This document shows positions 24,677 through 32,289 of a stretch of 64,000 bases of DNA, in pieces. The notes below the pieces were generated by a model. That model saw only the letters and a program-made list of their open reading frames with translations, searched no databases and had not been told where the DNA came from. A program made the position numbers and the translations under genes. Origin of the DNA: Polyangiaceae bacterium (GTDB lineage: Bacteria; Myxococcota_A; Polyangia; Polyangiales; Polyangiaceae); assembly GCA_016712345.1 (NCBI GenBank), contig JADJRH010000011.1:2666001-2730000 (forward strand), given 5' to 3'. Every line of letters starts with the position of its first letter. Within the stretch, counting starts at the first letter, position 1.

Positions 24677-26086
24677 TCACGTTTGAAGCGTTGCAAGCGT
24701 CTGCGATCGCGGAACGGCGCGCTTCACTCCTCCGAGCGGTGCACCCGACGCAACCAACAGATCGCGCATGGTTGTGCGGGGCAGTCCGGCTCTGCGGGCG
24801 GCGGCGCTCACGTTGAAACCCGTTTCTTGAAAAATCTGGAGCGCGCGCTCGTGTGAAACGCGCGCGAAGCCGTCAACCTCGCGGGTCTGGAGAACGGCCG
24901 CAACGTGTTCGGCCAAAATGGTTCCCTTGGCGTGCAGCGCAGCTTGAACAAGCACGTTTCGAAGTTCACGTACGTTGCCTGGAAAACGGTGGCGGCGCAG
25001 CGCGGCGAGCGCCGACTCGTCGATGGGCGTGGGCCCCACTTCGGACGTTGCGAGGAGATGACGCGCGAGCGCCGGCAAGTCTGAGAGCCTGTCGCGAAGC
25101 GGTGGCAATCGAATGAAACACACCGCCAAGCGTTCGTAGAGGTCGCCGCGAAATCGTTTTTGGCGAACCATGTCTTCGAGCGGTTCACACGTGGCGGCGA
25201 TGAGCCTCACGTCCACGCGCACGTCGCGTTCCGCACCGAGTGGACGCACCGTACCCTGCTCCACGGCGCGGAGAAGTTTGGCCTGCACATCGAGCGGCAG
25301 CGACGCGATTTCATCGAGAAACAATGTTCCTTTGTGCGCCTCGCGAAATGCACCGCGGCGCTCGCGAATCGCGCCTGTGAACGCACCGCGCTCGTGACCA
25401 AACAACTCGCTCTCGGCCAACTCGGGGCGAATGGTTGCGGCGTTGAGAACCACAAACGGCATGGACGCGCGCGAACCTTCGTCGTGGAGCGCGCGCGCCA
25501 CCAGATCTTTGCCGGTGCCCGATTCGCCACGCAAAAGCACGGGAACGCGCAACGCTCCGATGCCGCGAACCGACGCAGCGAGGCGCTTCATCGACGGTGA
25601 TGAGCCCACGAGCCCGCGCAGCGTGGATGCTCCTTCGTCACTCGCTTCGTCCGGCGAATCGATCCGAACCACGCTGCGCCCGATCTCCATCGACGCACCG
25701 AGGCCACACTGCGCCTGCGACACGCGCGCGCCCGAGATGCGAACGCCGTTGCGCGACCCAACGTCGATGACTTCAACCGCGTGACCGCGATGAATCAACG
25801 CGCAGTGGCGGGCGCTCACGGTGGGATCGCCGACAACGGGGGCCGCCTCGGGACCGCTTCCAATCACCAACTCCTGGCCCGATCGAAGCGAAGCCGTGAT
25901 CGCGGACGCTCCGCCGGTTTCAACAGCGACGCGAAGTTCGCCGATGTCGACGGGCGGGGTGGGCAAGTCGATCGTTGCGTACATCGCGCTGTCAGAAACC
26001 GGCGGCGAAAGCACGCGGCGCGCTCCAGAAGGCGGCGGAACAGAATCGCTCGGCCTTTCGGCCGCAAGAACCTGGTTGGTGAACAT
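24677..26086 (-). CDS. FHA-domain sigma-54-dependent transcription activator
   Basis: Protein of 469 aa from the ATG at 26086; a longer frame upstream lacks family similarity. An FHA domain (about 68-142, with the SARH and SRNG motifs) binds phosphothreonine. The central AAA+ domain has Walker A GESGTGKD (187-194), the sigma-54 contact loop GAFTGA (234-239) and Walker B LFLDEI (255-260). A Fis-type helix-turn-helix closes the protein (415-445, FNVSAAARRAGLPRTTMRDLL). FHA-EBPs of this kind in myxobacteria are switched by Ser/Thr kinases, which fits the kinases and phosphatase nearby. It converges closely with the TPR/PEGA gene (seven bases apart) and is divergent from the beta-barrel/PP2C operon, a likely target. 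Confidence 0.95.
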   Translation of the reverse strand: MFTNQVLAAERPSDSVPPPSGARRVLSPPVSDSAMYATIDLPTPPVDIGELRVAVETGGASAITASLRSGQELVIGSGPEAAPVVGDPTVSARHCALIHRGHAVEVIDVGSRNGVRISGARVSQAQCGLGASMEIGRSVVRIDSPDEASDEGASTLRGLVGSSPSMKRLAASVRGIGALRVPVLLRGESGTGKDLVARALHDEGSRASMPFVVLNAATIRPELAESELFGHERGAFTGAIRERRGAFREAHKGTLFLDEIASLPLDVQAKLLRAVEQGTVRPLGAERDVRVDVRLIAATCEPLEDMVRQKRFRGDLYERLAVCFIRLPPLRDRLSDLPALARHLLATSEVGPTPIDESALAALRRHRFPGNVRELRNVLVQAALHAKGTILAEHVAAVLQTREVDGFARVSHERALQIFQETGFNVSAAARRAGLPRTTMRDLLVASGAPLGGVKRAVPRSQTLATLQT

Positions 26087-26193
26087 GTCGGCACTCCTCA
26101 AACGAGTTATCGGAACGGCGCCGCGCGAAGTTGCGTGCTTCGACCATTTTTTTTCTTTCACTGCCCCATGCCGCGAACTAAAAGCCCAAGCAC

Positions 26194-27030
26194 TTGAAAC
26201 GCTCCGTCCTCTCCGTTGTGTTCTCACCGCGAAAACTGGCCGCGTTTGTCGCGTGGGCTGTCACGTTCGGAGCGGCCGGAGCTGCGTCGGCGCAGTCTCC
26301 AAGCGCGCCACCCGCACCGGAGGGCCCTCCCGCCGAGGCCGACGATGAAGCTCCCGTCCGCGGAAGGCCCGTGCCTCGCGACGACAGAACCGGGCACTTC
26401 AGTGCGTTTGCCGGGCTCAACGCGGTCGTGCCGGCGGGAGACTTGGGCTCCGGCGTCACGCTCGGAGAAGTGGCGAGCACCGGCGCCGGAGCCGAAGTTG
26501 GCATCGCCGTCGGCATCACGCGCTACTCCGGTCTGGAGCTGCGGGGCCAGTTCGTTCAATTGAGCGCAACGAGCGACTGCCCCGACTGTGCCACTCAAAT
26601 GTTCAGTGGCGGTATGGGCCTTGTGTACCACGCCACCCAAGCTATCGGGTTTGACCCGTGGGTTCGATTTGGCTTCGGTTACCGAGGGTTTAAGGTCAGC
26701 GGCAACTTCATTAACTTGTCGAGCAGCGCCCCGCCGCCCGGCACGTTTCATGGGGTCGACGTGGCTTCGTTTGCCCTCGGCGGTGACTTTTTTCCCGTGC
26801 CCTGGTTCGGCATTGGCCTGTTTTTCGAGGGAGATGTCGGGGTTATGGCCGCTGCGCCGAGCGTCGAAGCGCGGGGCGCGGTGTACGGACTGTTCCAAGT
26901 TGGGCTGCGCATTGCGCTCGAACCGCAACGAAAGGCGGCCACCGTCGCAACGGGCCACCCGTCTTTTCAAACCGCCACCTCAAACCATTCGGTTTTTGGT
27001 TCGGCTCTGTATAATCGCGGCGCACGATGA
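26194..27030 (+). CDS. Outer-membrane beta-barrel-like protein
   Basis: Protein of 278 aa from a TTG at 26194; the nearest upstream ATG frame is closed by a stop. A signal peptide ends at AASAQ near residue 33, followed by a Pro/Glu linker. From about 65 the sequence alternates in amphipathic strands with Gly/aromatic girdles (HFSAFAGLNAVVPAGDLG, FGFGYRGFKVSG, WFGIGLFFEGDVG), typical of an eight- to ten-stranded barrel. A Cys pair (CPDC) may form a disulfide in a loop. The stop overlaps the start of the PP2C gene (ATGA), so the two are translationally coupled. Confidence 0.75.
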   Translation: MKRSVLSVVFSPRKLAAFVAWAVTFGAAGAASAQSPSAPPAPEGPPAEADDEAPVRGRPVPRDDRTGHFSAFAGLNAVVPAGDLGSGVTLGEVASTGAGAEVGIAVGITRYSGLELRGQFVQLSATSDCPDCATQMFSGGMGLVYHATQAIGFDPWVRFGFGYRGFKVSGNFINLSSSAPPPGTFHGVDVASFALGGDFFPVPWFGIGLFFEGDVGVMAAAPSVEARGAVYGLFQVGLRIALEPQRKAATVATGHPSFQTATSNHSVFGSALYNRGAR

Positions 27031-28235
27031 CCGAGCAAAAACGCGGCGCGCTGCAAGTCGTGGCGTCAGGGCTGACCGACGTGGGTCGTCAGCGCCGCCA
27101 CAACGAGGATCAAATCCTCGTGCGGCCGGAACTCGGGCTCTTCGTTGTGGCCGATGGAATGGGCGGTCACAACGCGGGAAACGTTGCGAGTGCGCTTGTC
27201 GCAACAAGCATCGACAACTTCTTTCAAGCAACGCGCACCGATCCCCTGCCCGGCCCCAAGTCTGAAGACACCGGCCTTTCCGAACATGCGCGCCGCATCG
27301 CGCTCGCTGTGCGCAAAGCCAATCGCGACGTGTACGAAATCTCGTCCACGCATCAGCAACATCACGGCATGGGCTCCACCGTCGTGGCCGCGTATCTCCC
27401 GCCCGGCGGTGATGAAGTACACATCGCCCACGTCGGCGACAGCCGCTGTTACCGCGTGCGCGACGGCGAGATGAAGCAGCTCACGCGCGACCATTCGCTC
27501 ATCAACGACGCGCTCGACATCAAGCCCGATCTCACCGAGGCCGACCTCGCACGCCTGCCCAAGAACATCATCACGCGCGCGCTTGGAATGAAGGACGTCG
27601 TCAAGGTCGACGTAAAAAGCGAAAAGGTTCAACCGGGCGACATCTTCCTTCTCTGCTCCGACGGTTTGTCCGGCATGGTGAACGACGCCGACCTCGGCGA
27701 CGTGCTCGGCATGAGCGAGCAGGTGAGCGACGCGTGTGAAGTGCTCATCGCCATGGCCAACGACGCCGGCGGCACCGACAACATCTCCGCCGTTGTCGTG
27801 CGCGTCATGCCCGAGGTCATCTCCACGCGAACGTCCGTTCGGCCGCAGAGCATTTTTCCGCGCACCACACCACCGCCGCCTGAAGCCGAAATTGCGGTTG
27901 CCGAAGCCGAGGTTGACGAAGACATTTTCGCCGACAGCGGCCCCAACTCCGCGCGAATCAAACGCATCGTCGGTGAGCCTGTCACCCCTGACACGGCCGA
28001 CCTTGCCGATGGATCCGCCCTCCTCGTTGCTGAAGATCAAGACATCGGCGCGCTCGCCGAAATGCTCGACGACGGCGAAAACGAATTCGAGGAAGAAGAA
28101 GAAGAAGAAGAACCCGAGCGCCTCACGATCCCATTCGACATGCCCGCCGCGCGTTGTTCCAAGTGCCGCGCCGATCTCCTGATCGGAGCACGCTTCTGCG
28201 TTGAATGTGGCACCCGCATGCAACTGTCCGCGTAG
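27027..28235 (+). CDS. PP2C-family Ser/Thr protein phosphatase with C-terminal zinc ribbon
   Basis: Protein of 402 aa. The metal-binding motifs of PPM phosphatases are complete: NED (26-28), DGMGGH (43-48), HVGDSRCYR, CSDGLSGM and GGTDNISAVVV. After the catalytic domain (about 10-262) there is an acidic linker with a run of Glu, then a small zinc ribbon with C377/C380 and C391/C394. It would reverse phosphorylation by the Hanks kinases encoded nearby. The ATGA overlap with the upstream barrel gene and the 29-base gap to the subtilase gene suggest one operon. The zinc ribbon may direct it to a partner. Confidence 0.95.
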   Translation: MTEQKRGALQVVASGLTDVGRQRRHNEDQILVRPELGLFVVADGMGGHNAGNVASALVATSIDNFFQATRTDPLPGPKSEDTGLSEHARRIALAVRKANRDVYEISSTHQQHHGMGSTVVAAYLPPGGDEVHIAHVGDSRCYRVRDGEMKQLTRDHSLINDALDIKPDLTEADLARLPKNIITRALGMKDVVKVDVKSEKVQPGDIFLLCSDGLSGMVNDADLGDVLGMSEQVSDACEVLIAMANDAGGTDNISAVVVRVMPEVISTRTSVRPQSIFPRTTPPPPEAEIAVAEAEVDEDIFADSGPNSARIKRIVGEPVTPDTADLADGSALLVAEDQDIGALAEMLDDGENEFEEEEEEEEPERLTIPFDMPAARCSKCRADLLIGARFCVECGTRMQLSA

Positions 28236-28264
28236 CGCGCCCAATCCCATCCCATGCAGCACCC

Positions 28265-29383
28265 ATGAAGCGAGCACCGCGCGTACTTCCCATTGCCGAG
28301 CGCCTCCGCGCCGATACCCACCTCGCAGGACGCAACGTCACACTCGCGTTTCTCGATTCGGGTTTCTACGCCCACCCCGATCTCACAACGCCGCACGATC
28401 GCATCATCGCTTACTACGACGTCACCAACACCGAGTGGCGCAAAGACGTTCTCCACGGCAACGACGCGTCGGCGTGGCACGGCATGATGACTTCGGTGGT
28501 TGCCGCCGGAAACGGATCGCTCTCCAAAGGCAAATACAAGGGCCTCGCGTACGAATCGTCGCTTGTGCTCGTCAAGGTCGGTCAGGCGCGCCGCATCCAT
28601 CACGACGACATTCGACGCGGCCTGGAGTGGGTCACCGAAAACCGCCATCACCACAACATTCGCGTCGTCAACATCTCCTGCGGCGGCGACTACGAAGAGT
28701 CGTATCTCACCGACGGACTCTGCCGCGCCGCCGACGACGCCGTTCGCGCCGGCCTGTTCATTGTCGCAGCGGTCGGCAACGCCGGGCACGACCCAAGCCA
28801 CCCGGTGCTTCCTCCCGCAAGCGCGCCGAGTGTACTCGCGGTCGGCGGCTTCAACGACGGCGGTCACGGCGAAGGCGCCGAGGGTTACCACTCATCGTAT
28901 GGCCCCACGATCGACGGCCTTCAAAAGCCTGAACTCATCGCCCCGTCCATCCTTGTTGCGGCGCCCATTTTGCCAAACACGCCCACCGCATCGCAGGCCC
29001 GCCTCTACAGCATGCTCGATGAAGCCGAAGACGACAGGCTCCACGCCATCCTGAGCGATCACCCAGGCATCGACGGTGAACTCGACAGCGTTCGCGATCG
29101 CGACAGCTACCTCATTCGTCAATTGGTCGCCGCCAAAGGCCACGAAGGCAAAGTGCTCAGCGGCCACTACAAACACGTCGACGGAACATCGTTTGCCGCA
29201 CCGATCGTCGCGAGCGTCGCCGCCCAAATGTTTGAAGCAAATCCCCGCCTGCGCCCGCAGGAAGTGAAACAAATTCTCTGCGCCACAGCGCGCCGATTGC
29301 CCGGAATTGCAGCCGAACGCCAAGGCTTCGGCTGCGTTCAGCCACGCGCCGCTGTCGACGCAGCACGTTCACGCGCACACTGA
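28265..29383 (+). CDS. Subtilisin-like (S8) serine protease, no signal peptide
   Basis: Protein of 372 aa from the ATG at 28265. The catalytic triad fits D31 (AFLDSGF), H72 (WHGMMTS) and S309 (GTSFAAP), with the oxyanion Asn at about 172 (AVGNAGHD). There is no signal peptide or prodomain, so it probably acts in the cytosol, which is unusual for a subtilase. An extra helical, acidic insertion (about 240-300, LDEAEDDRLHAILSDHPGID) lies just before the Ser motif. It follows the PP2C phosphatase gene closely; regulated cytosolic proteolysis linked to phospho-signalling is an inference. Confidence 0.92.
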   Translation: MKRAPRVLPIAERLRADTHLAGRNVTLAFLDSGFYAHPDLTTPHDRIIAYYDVTNTEWRKDVLHGNDASAWHGMMTSVVAAGNGSLSKGKYKGLAYESSLVLVKVGQARRIHHDDIRRGLEWVTENRHHHNIRVVNISCGGDYEESYLTDGLCRAADDAVRAGLFIVAAVGNAGHDPSHPVLPPASAPSVLAVGGFNDGGHGEGAEGYHSSYGPTIDGLQKPELIAPSILVAAPILPNTPTASQARLYSMLDEAEDDRLHAILSDHPGIDGELDSVRDRDSYLIRQLVAAKGHEGKVLSGHYKHVDGTSFAAPIVASVAAQMFEANPRLRPQEVKQILCATARRLPGIAAERQGFGCVQPRAAVDAARSRAH

Positions 29384-29549
29384 GTACGCAACAAAGCGTA
29401 CCCATAACATTTTGAGCGAAGCGTACACAATAAAGCGCAACTTCGGCCTTGTACCCGACTCAGCCGCAAACACGCTTTGGAGCGGCCCCGCCGCGCTCAC
29501 GCGCCGGACGCGACGATGCGTACACATCGCTCGAAGCTCACACCCGCGC

Positions 29550-30506
29550 TCACGACTCGCGCACGACAATGATCACCTTGCGTACACCCGGCTTTGCCGC
29601 GAGTGAAAGCGCCTCGTGCGCCCTTGCGAGCGGCACGCGCTCTGAAACAAGAGATCTCGTGTCAATGCTCGCCGTTTCAATCGCTCGAAGCGCCGGCGGA
29701 AAACTCCCGCAGCGCGACCCCACAACCGAGATCTCGTTAATGACAATCGGCGCCAAATGCAGCTTCGATTCATCGGCCACGGTGCTCTTCAACACCAACG
29801 TTCCGCGCGGCAACGTCGCTCCAATCGCTGTCGCGAGCCCCTCGGCCGTTCCCGTTGCCTCCACAACCAAGTCCCTTGGTGTGCGGTCCCAATCGCGAAA
29901 CAGCACCGTCTCCATGCCACGCGCCTTCAAAATGCCCAGTTTGTCCTCGTGTTTTCCAACCGCGAGAACGCGCGCCCCGGCTTGATGGAGCACCTGCGCT
30001 ACCAGCAAACCGAGCTTGCCGTCGCCCAGCACCGTGCAGCGCGTCGCGGCCGTCACATGCACCTGCTCCAAGATCTCGCATGCGGCGGCGAGCGGCTCGG
30101 CAAACACCGCCGCCTCGTCGCTCACCCCGGCGGCCACTTCATGCAGGTTGGCCACCGGCACAAGGATCCGCTCCGCCATGGCCCCGTCGGCGTTTAAAAT
30201 GCCCATCACCGTGCGCTTCGGGCAATGCCGGCCCAACCCGCGTGTACACATTTCACACGCCCCACACGCGAAATTAATCTCGCAAACCACGCGCTTTCCG
30301 AGCCACTCCGCCGGGCCCGCAAGCACTTCACCCACCAACTCGTGGCCCAGAATGCCTTGAAACCCCATGTACCCGCGGCAGAGTTCAAGGTCGGTGTTGC
30401 ACACCCCCGCGAGGTGCACGCGCACCAGCGCCCAACCCGCTTTCAGATCGGGTTCGGGCCTATCCACAACCTCGGCTTTCGCGCCGTCAAAAAACAAGGC
30501 TCGCAT
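29550..30506 (-). CDS. Zinc-dependent alcohol dehydrogenase-like protein (MDR family)
   Basis: Protein of 318 aa of the medium-chain dehydrogenase family. Catalytic zinc ligands fit C36, H55 and E56 in GHE, and the structural zinc lobe has C81, C84, C87 and C95. The cofactor motif reads VLGDGKLGLL (about 157-166), a variant of GxGxxG. The protein is a little shorter than typical (about 340-350 aa). It would oxidise an alcohol or polyol with NAD(P); substrate not evident. It diverges from the thioredoxin-rhodanese gene, with 51 bases between start codons. Confidence 0.88.
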   Translation of the reverse strand: MRALFFDGAKAEVVDRPEPDLKAGWALVRVHLAGVCNTDLELCRGYMGFQGILGHELVGEVLAGPAEWLGKRVVCEINFACGACEMCTRGLGRHCPKRTVMGILNADGAMAERILVPVANLHEVAAGVSDEAAVFAEPLAAACEILEQVHVTAATRCTVLGDGKLGLLVAQVLHQAGARVLAVGKHEDKLGILKARGMETVLFRDWDRTPRDLVVEATGTAEGLATAIGATLPRGTLVLKSTVADESKLHLAPIVINEISVVGSRCGSFPPALRAIETASIDTRSLVSERVPLARAHEALSLAAKPGVRKVIIVVRES

Positions 30507-30557
30507 CGCCGTCGCAGCCTAATACGGCCTCGCGTCCTTCGTGCTAGCTTCCCGCGC

Positions 30558-31199
30558 ATGGCCGTTCCCTACGTCAGCGAGCAGGACTTCGAGAGCGAAG
30601 TTCTCCGCAGTGAACTCCCTGTGTTGATCGATTTCACAGCCACCTGGTGTGCGCCTTGTAAGACCGTGGCGCCGGAGGTCGAGGCCGTCGCGCGCGAACT
30701 TGAAGGCAAAGCCAAGGTCGTCAAAATCGACATCGACAAGTCCAAGCGCATCGCCGCCTCCATGCGCATCCAAGCGGTGCCCACGTTCATCGTTTTCAAC
30801 CGCGGTCGCCCCGTTGCGGCCGAACAAGGCGTGGTCAAACGCGCGCGCCTCCGCGAACTGCTCGATCCGTTTTTGCCGCGCGCCGAAGGCGCCATTCGCG
30901 CGGTGGAACTCGCCGCGGCCATCCGTCAGGGCCAGGTCATCCCCGTCGATACACGCGAAGCCGCCGCGTACGGCCGAGCGCGCATTCCCGCCGCTGTACA
31001 CATTCCGATCGAAGAGATTGAAGGCCGCCTTGCCGAGCTTCACATGATGGGCGGCGCTCCGGTCCTCTATTGCCGCTCGGGCGACAAAACAAAAGAGCTT
31101 GCTCAAAAACTCGCCGAAGCTGAAGTGCCCGTCGCTTTTCTCGAAGGTGGGTTTCTCGCGTGGGAGGCCGAAGGTCTTCCGATTGAACGACCGGACTGA
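30558..31199 (+). CDS. Thioredoxin-rhodanese fusion protein
   Basis: Protein of 213 aa from the ATG at 30558. Residues about 5-107 form a thioredoxin with the redox motif WCAPC (30-34) and cis-Pro at 75 (VPTF). Residues about 115-212 form a rhodanese domain with active-site Cys 172 in the loop CRSGDKTK. There is no signal peptide, so it is cytosolic. Joining a disulfide reductase to a sulfur-transfer Cys suggests persulfide handling, with the thioredoxin reducing or resolving the rhodanese persulfide. It lies three bases before the next gene and is probably co-transcribed. Confidence 0.93.
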   Translation: MAVPYVSEQDFESEVLRSELPVLIDFTATWCAPCKTVAPEVEAVARELEGKAKVVKIDIDKSKRIAASMRIQAVPTFIVFNRGRPVAAEQGVVKRARLRELLDPFLPRAEGAIRAVELAAAIRQGQVIPVDTREAAAYGRARIPAAVHIPIEEIEGRLAELHMMGGAPVLYCRSGDKTKELAQKLAEAEVPVAFLEGGFLAWEAEGLPIERPD

Positions 31200-31202
31200 G
31201 CC

Positions 31203-31838
31203 GTGCCCGCGTTCGCCGGTCCCCTCGTCGGCCTGAGCATCGGCGCGCTTTTGTCGCGTTGGGGCCGCGCGTCTCAGGGATTTTCGCGCGCGGCGGCGCT
31301 CCTTCTATTCGGCGTGATCGTTTTTGCTCCCGCGTGCGCGTACCCGCTCCTTTTTTTCCCAGACTGGGCGTTCGCTTATTGGGTCGACGCAAAGCACATC
31401 CCGTCCGCGTTCACGCTGGCGTTGCTGCTCATCGACGCGCTCGCACCCGCCGTTGGCTACTTTCTCGCGCGCCGCGCACTCGACCGTGAAGTTGTCGGTG
31501 AAAACGTGCCCGCTCACACGGCCGCGCTCGCGCTCATCGTGGTCCCCGCGGGCATCGCGCTCGTTCTCAGCATCGCCTTTTTTCCAAGCCTCGCCACCGT
31601 GGGTACACGCGCCATGGTCCGCGGCGACTTCGGCGCCGAACCGCTTTGGAGAAGTGCCCTCGGCTTCGGCCTCGTGTGGCTCTTGGCCTGCATCGGCATC
31701 GGCGCTTGGCGAACGGCGCTCGCCCTTTCCGAACGTGGCCCCAAGGCGCCCGGCGCCCCGCTCGATGCCGATCAAAAGCCCGCGCCGGCATTGCCCAAGG
31801 CGTACCTCGGCGCTCGAACAAAGACCGCGGGAAAGTGA
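31203..31838 (+). CDS. Multi-pass membrane protein of unknown function
   Basis: GTG-initiated protein of 211 aa starting three bases after the thioredoxin-rhodanese stop. Four to five membrane segments are apparent (about 5-22, 28-50, 68-88, 105-127 and 148-168), with a soluble Pro/Lys-rich tail. No motif is recognised. Coupling to a thioredoxin-rhodanese gene hints at sulfur or redox-related transport, but this is only context. Confidence 0.7.
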   Translation: MPAFAGPLVGLSIGALLSRWGRASQGFSRAAALLLFGVIVFAPACAYPLLFFPDWAFAYWVDAKHIPSAFTLALLLIDALAPAVGYFLARRALDREVVGENVPAHTAALALIVVPAGIALVLSIAFFPSLATVGTRAMVRGDFGAEPLWRSALGFGLVWLLACIGIGAWRTALALSERGPKAPGAPLDADQKPAPALPKAYLGARTKTAGK

Positions 31839-31854
31839 ACAGCGGCGCCGACGT

Positions 31855-31932
31855 TTTGCCGGCGAGACCGGTGGATGGCGACGGTGCAGTCACAACGAGC
31901 CGCCAAACCTCCATGACAGCGTTTTTTTCTGA
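31855..31932. repeat. Dispersed intergenic repeat, copy B
   Basis: Shares the exact 25-bp core with copy A (16217-16241) and about 70 percent identity over about 75 bp. It begins 17 bases after the membrane protein stop codon. Confidence 0.6.
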
Positions 31933-31979
31933 GGACTTCTCTGAGACCGGCGGCTCGCGACAGTGCTACTTTCGATTCC

Positions 31980-32011
31980 AACCGATCGGTGCTCTAGAGC
32001 ACCGATCGGTT
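31980..32011. promoter_or_regulatory. 32-bp perfect palindrome, candidate operator
   Basis: AACCGATCGGTGCTCT is followed at once by its exact reverse complement. The half site AACCGATYGGTGCTCTAG recurs at 32264-32281, and a looser one at 32195-32212, so a dimeric DNA-binding protein could bind several sites upstream of pmbA/tldE. Confidence 0.55.
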
Positions 32012-32161
32012 TGATTCCGTAACCAAATGGATAGTTTGCATGTGTACACAAACAGGCAAAAGCAAGGCAAGAAGGCCAGGCCCGAAGCTCCCACCACGTG
32101 ACAGACACCCAGTTCGGATCGCGTGGAGGGGGACCCGCGGCCGACTTGCTCGGCGCGGGGG

Positions 32162-32183
32162 GGAGGAGGCGCGAGCCTCCTCC
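32162..32183. terminator. GC-rich hairpin
   Basis: Perfect 9-bp stem GGAGGAGGC / GCCTCCTCC around GCGA. No T-tract; may terminate or attenuate transcription ahead of pmbA/tldE. Confidence 0.3.
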
Positions 32184-32194
32184 ACTGGGAAAGA

Positions 32195-32212
32195 CTAGAG
32201 CACCCAGCCGAT
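32195..32212. promoter_or_regulatory. Degenerate half site related to the palindrome
   Basis: CTAGAGCACCCAGCCGAT on the plus strand matches the palindrome half (reverse orientation) in most positions. It lies about 80 bases before the pmbA/tldE start. Confidence 0.35.
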
Positions 32213-32263
32213 ATTTTTTCAGCTTTCTCACATCAGTAATCTTCTGATTTTACTTACGATTCA

Positions 32264-32281
32264 AACCGATTGGTGCTCTAG
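32264..32281. promoter_or_regulatory. Half site overlapping the pmbA/tldE leader
   Basis: AACCGATTGGTGCTCTAG matches the 31980 palindrome half in all but one position. It ends nine bases before the ATG at 32290, so a bound protein would block the ribosome-binding or transcription-start region. Confidence 0.5.
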
Positions 32282-32289
32282 GAGTTTCA

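Larger units (their letters stand above)
31839..32289. other. Long intergenic region with repeats and palindrome
   Basis: About 450 bases without a gene. It holds repeat copy B (31855-31932), a 32-bp palindrome (31980-32011), a GTGTACAC word near 32041, a GC hairpin (32162-32183) and two further half sites related to the palindrome, the last ending nine bases before the pmbA/tldE start. It looks like a complex regulatory region. Confidence 0.6.

Noticed and set aside
28037..28891. Minus-strand frame opposite the PP2C/subtilase junction
   Set aside because: Shadow of two well-supported genes.
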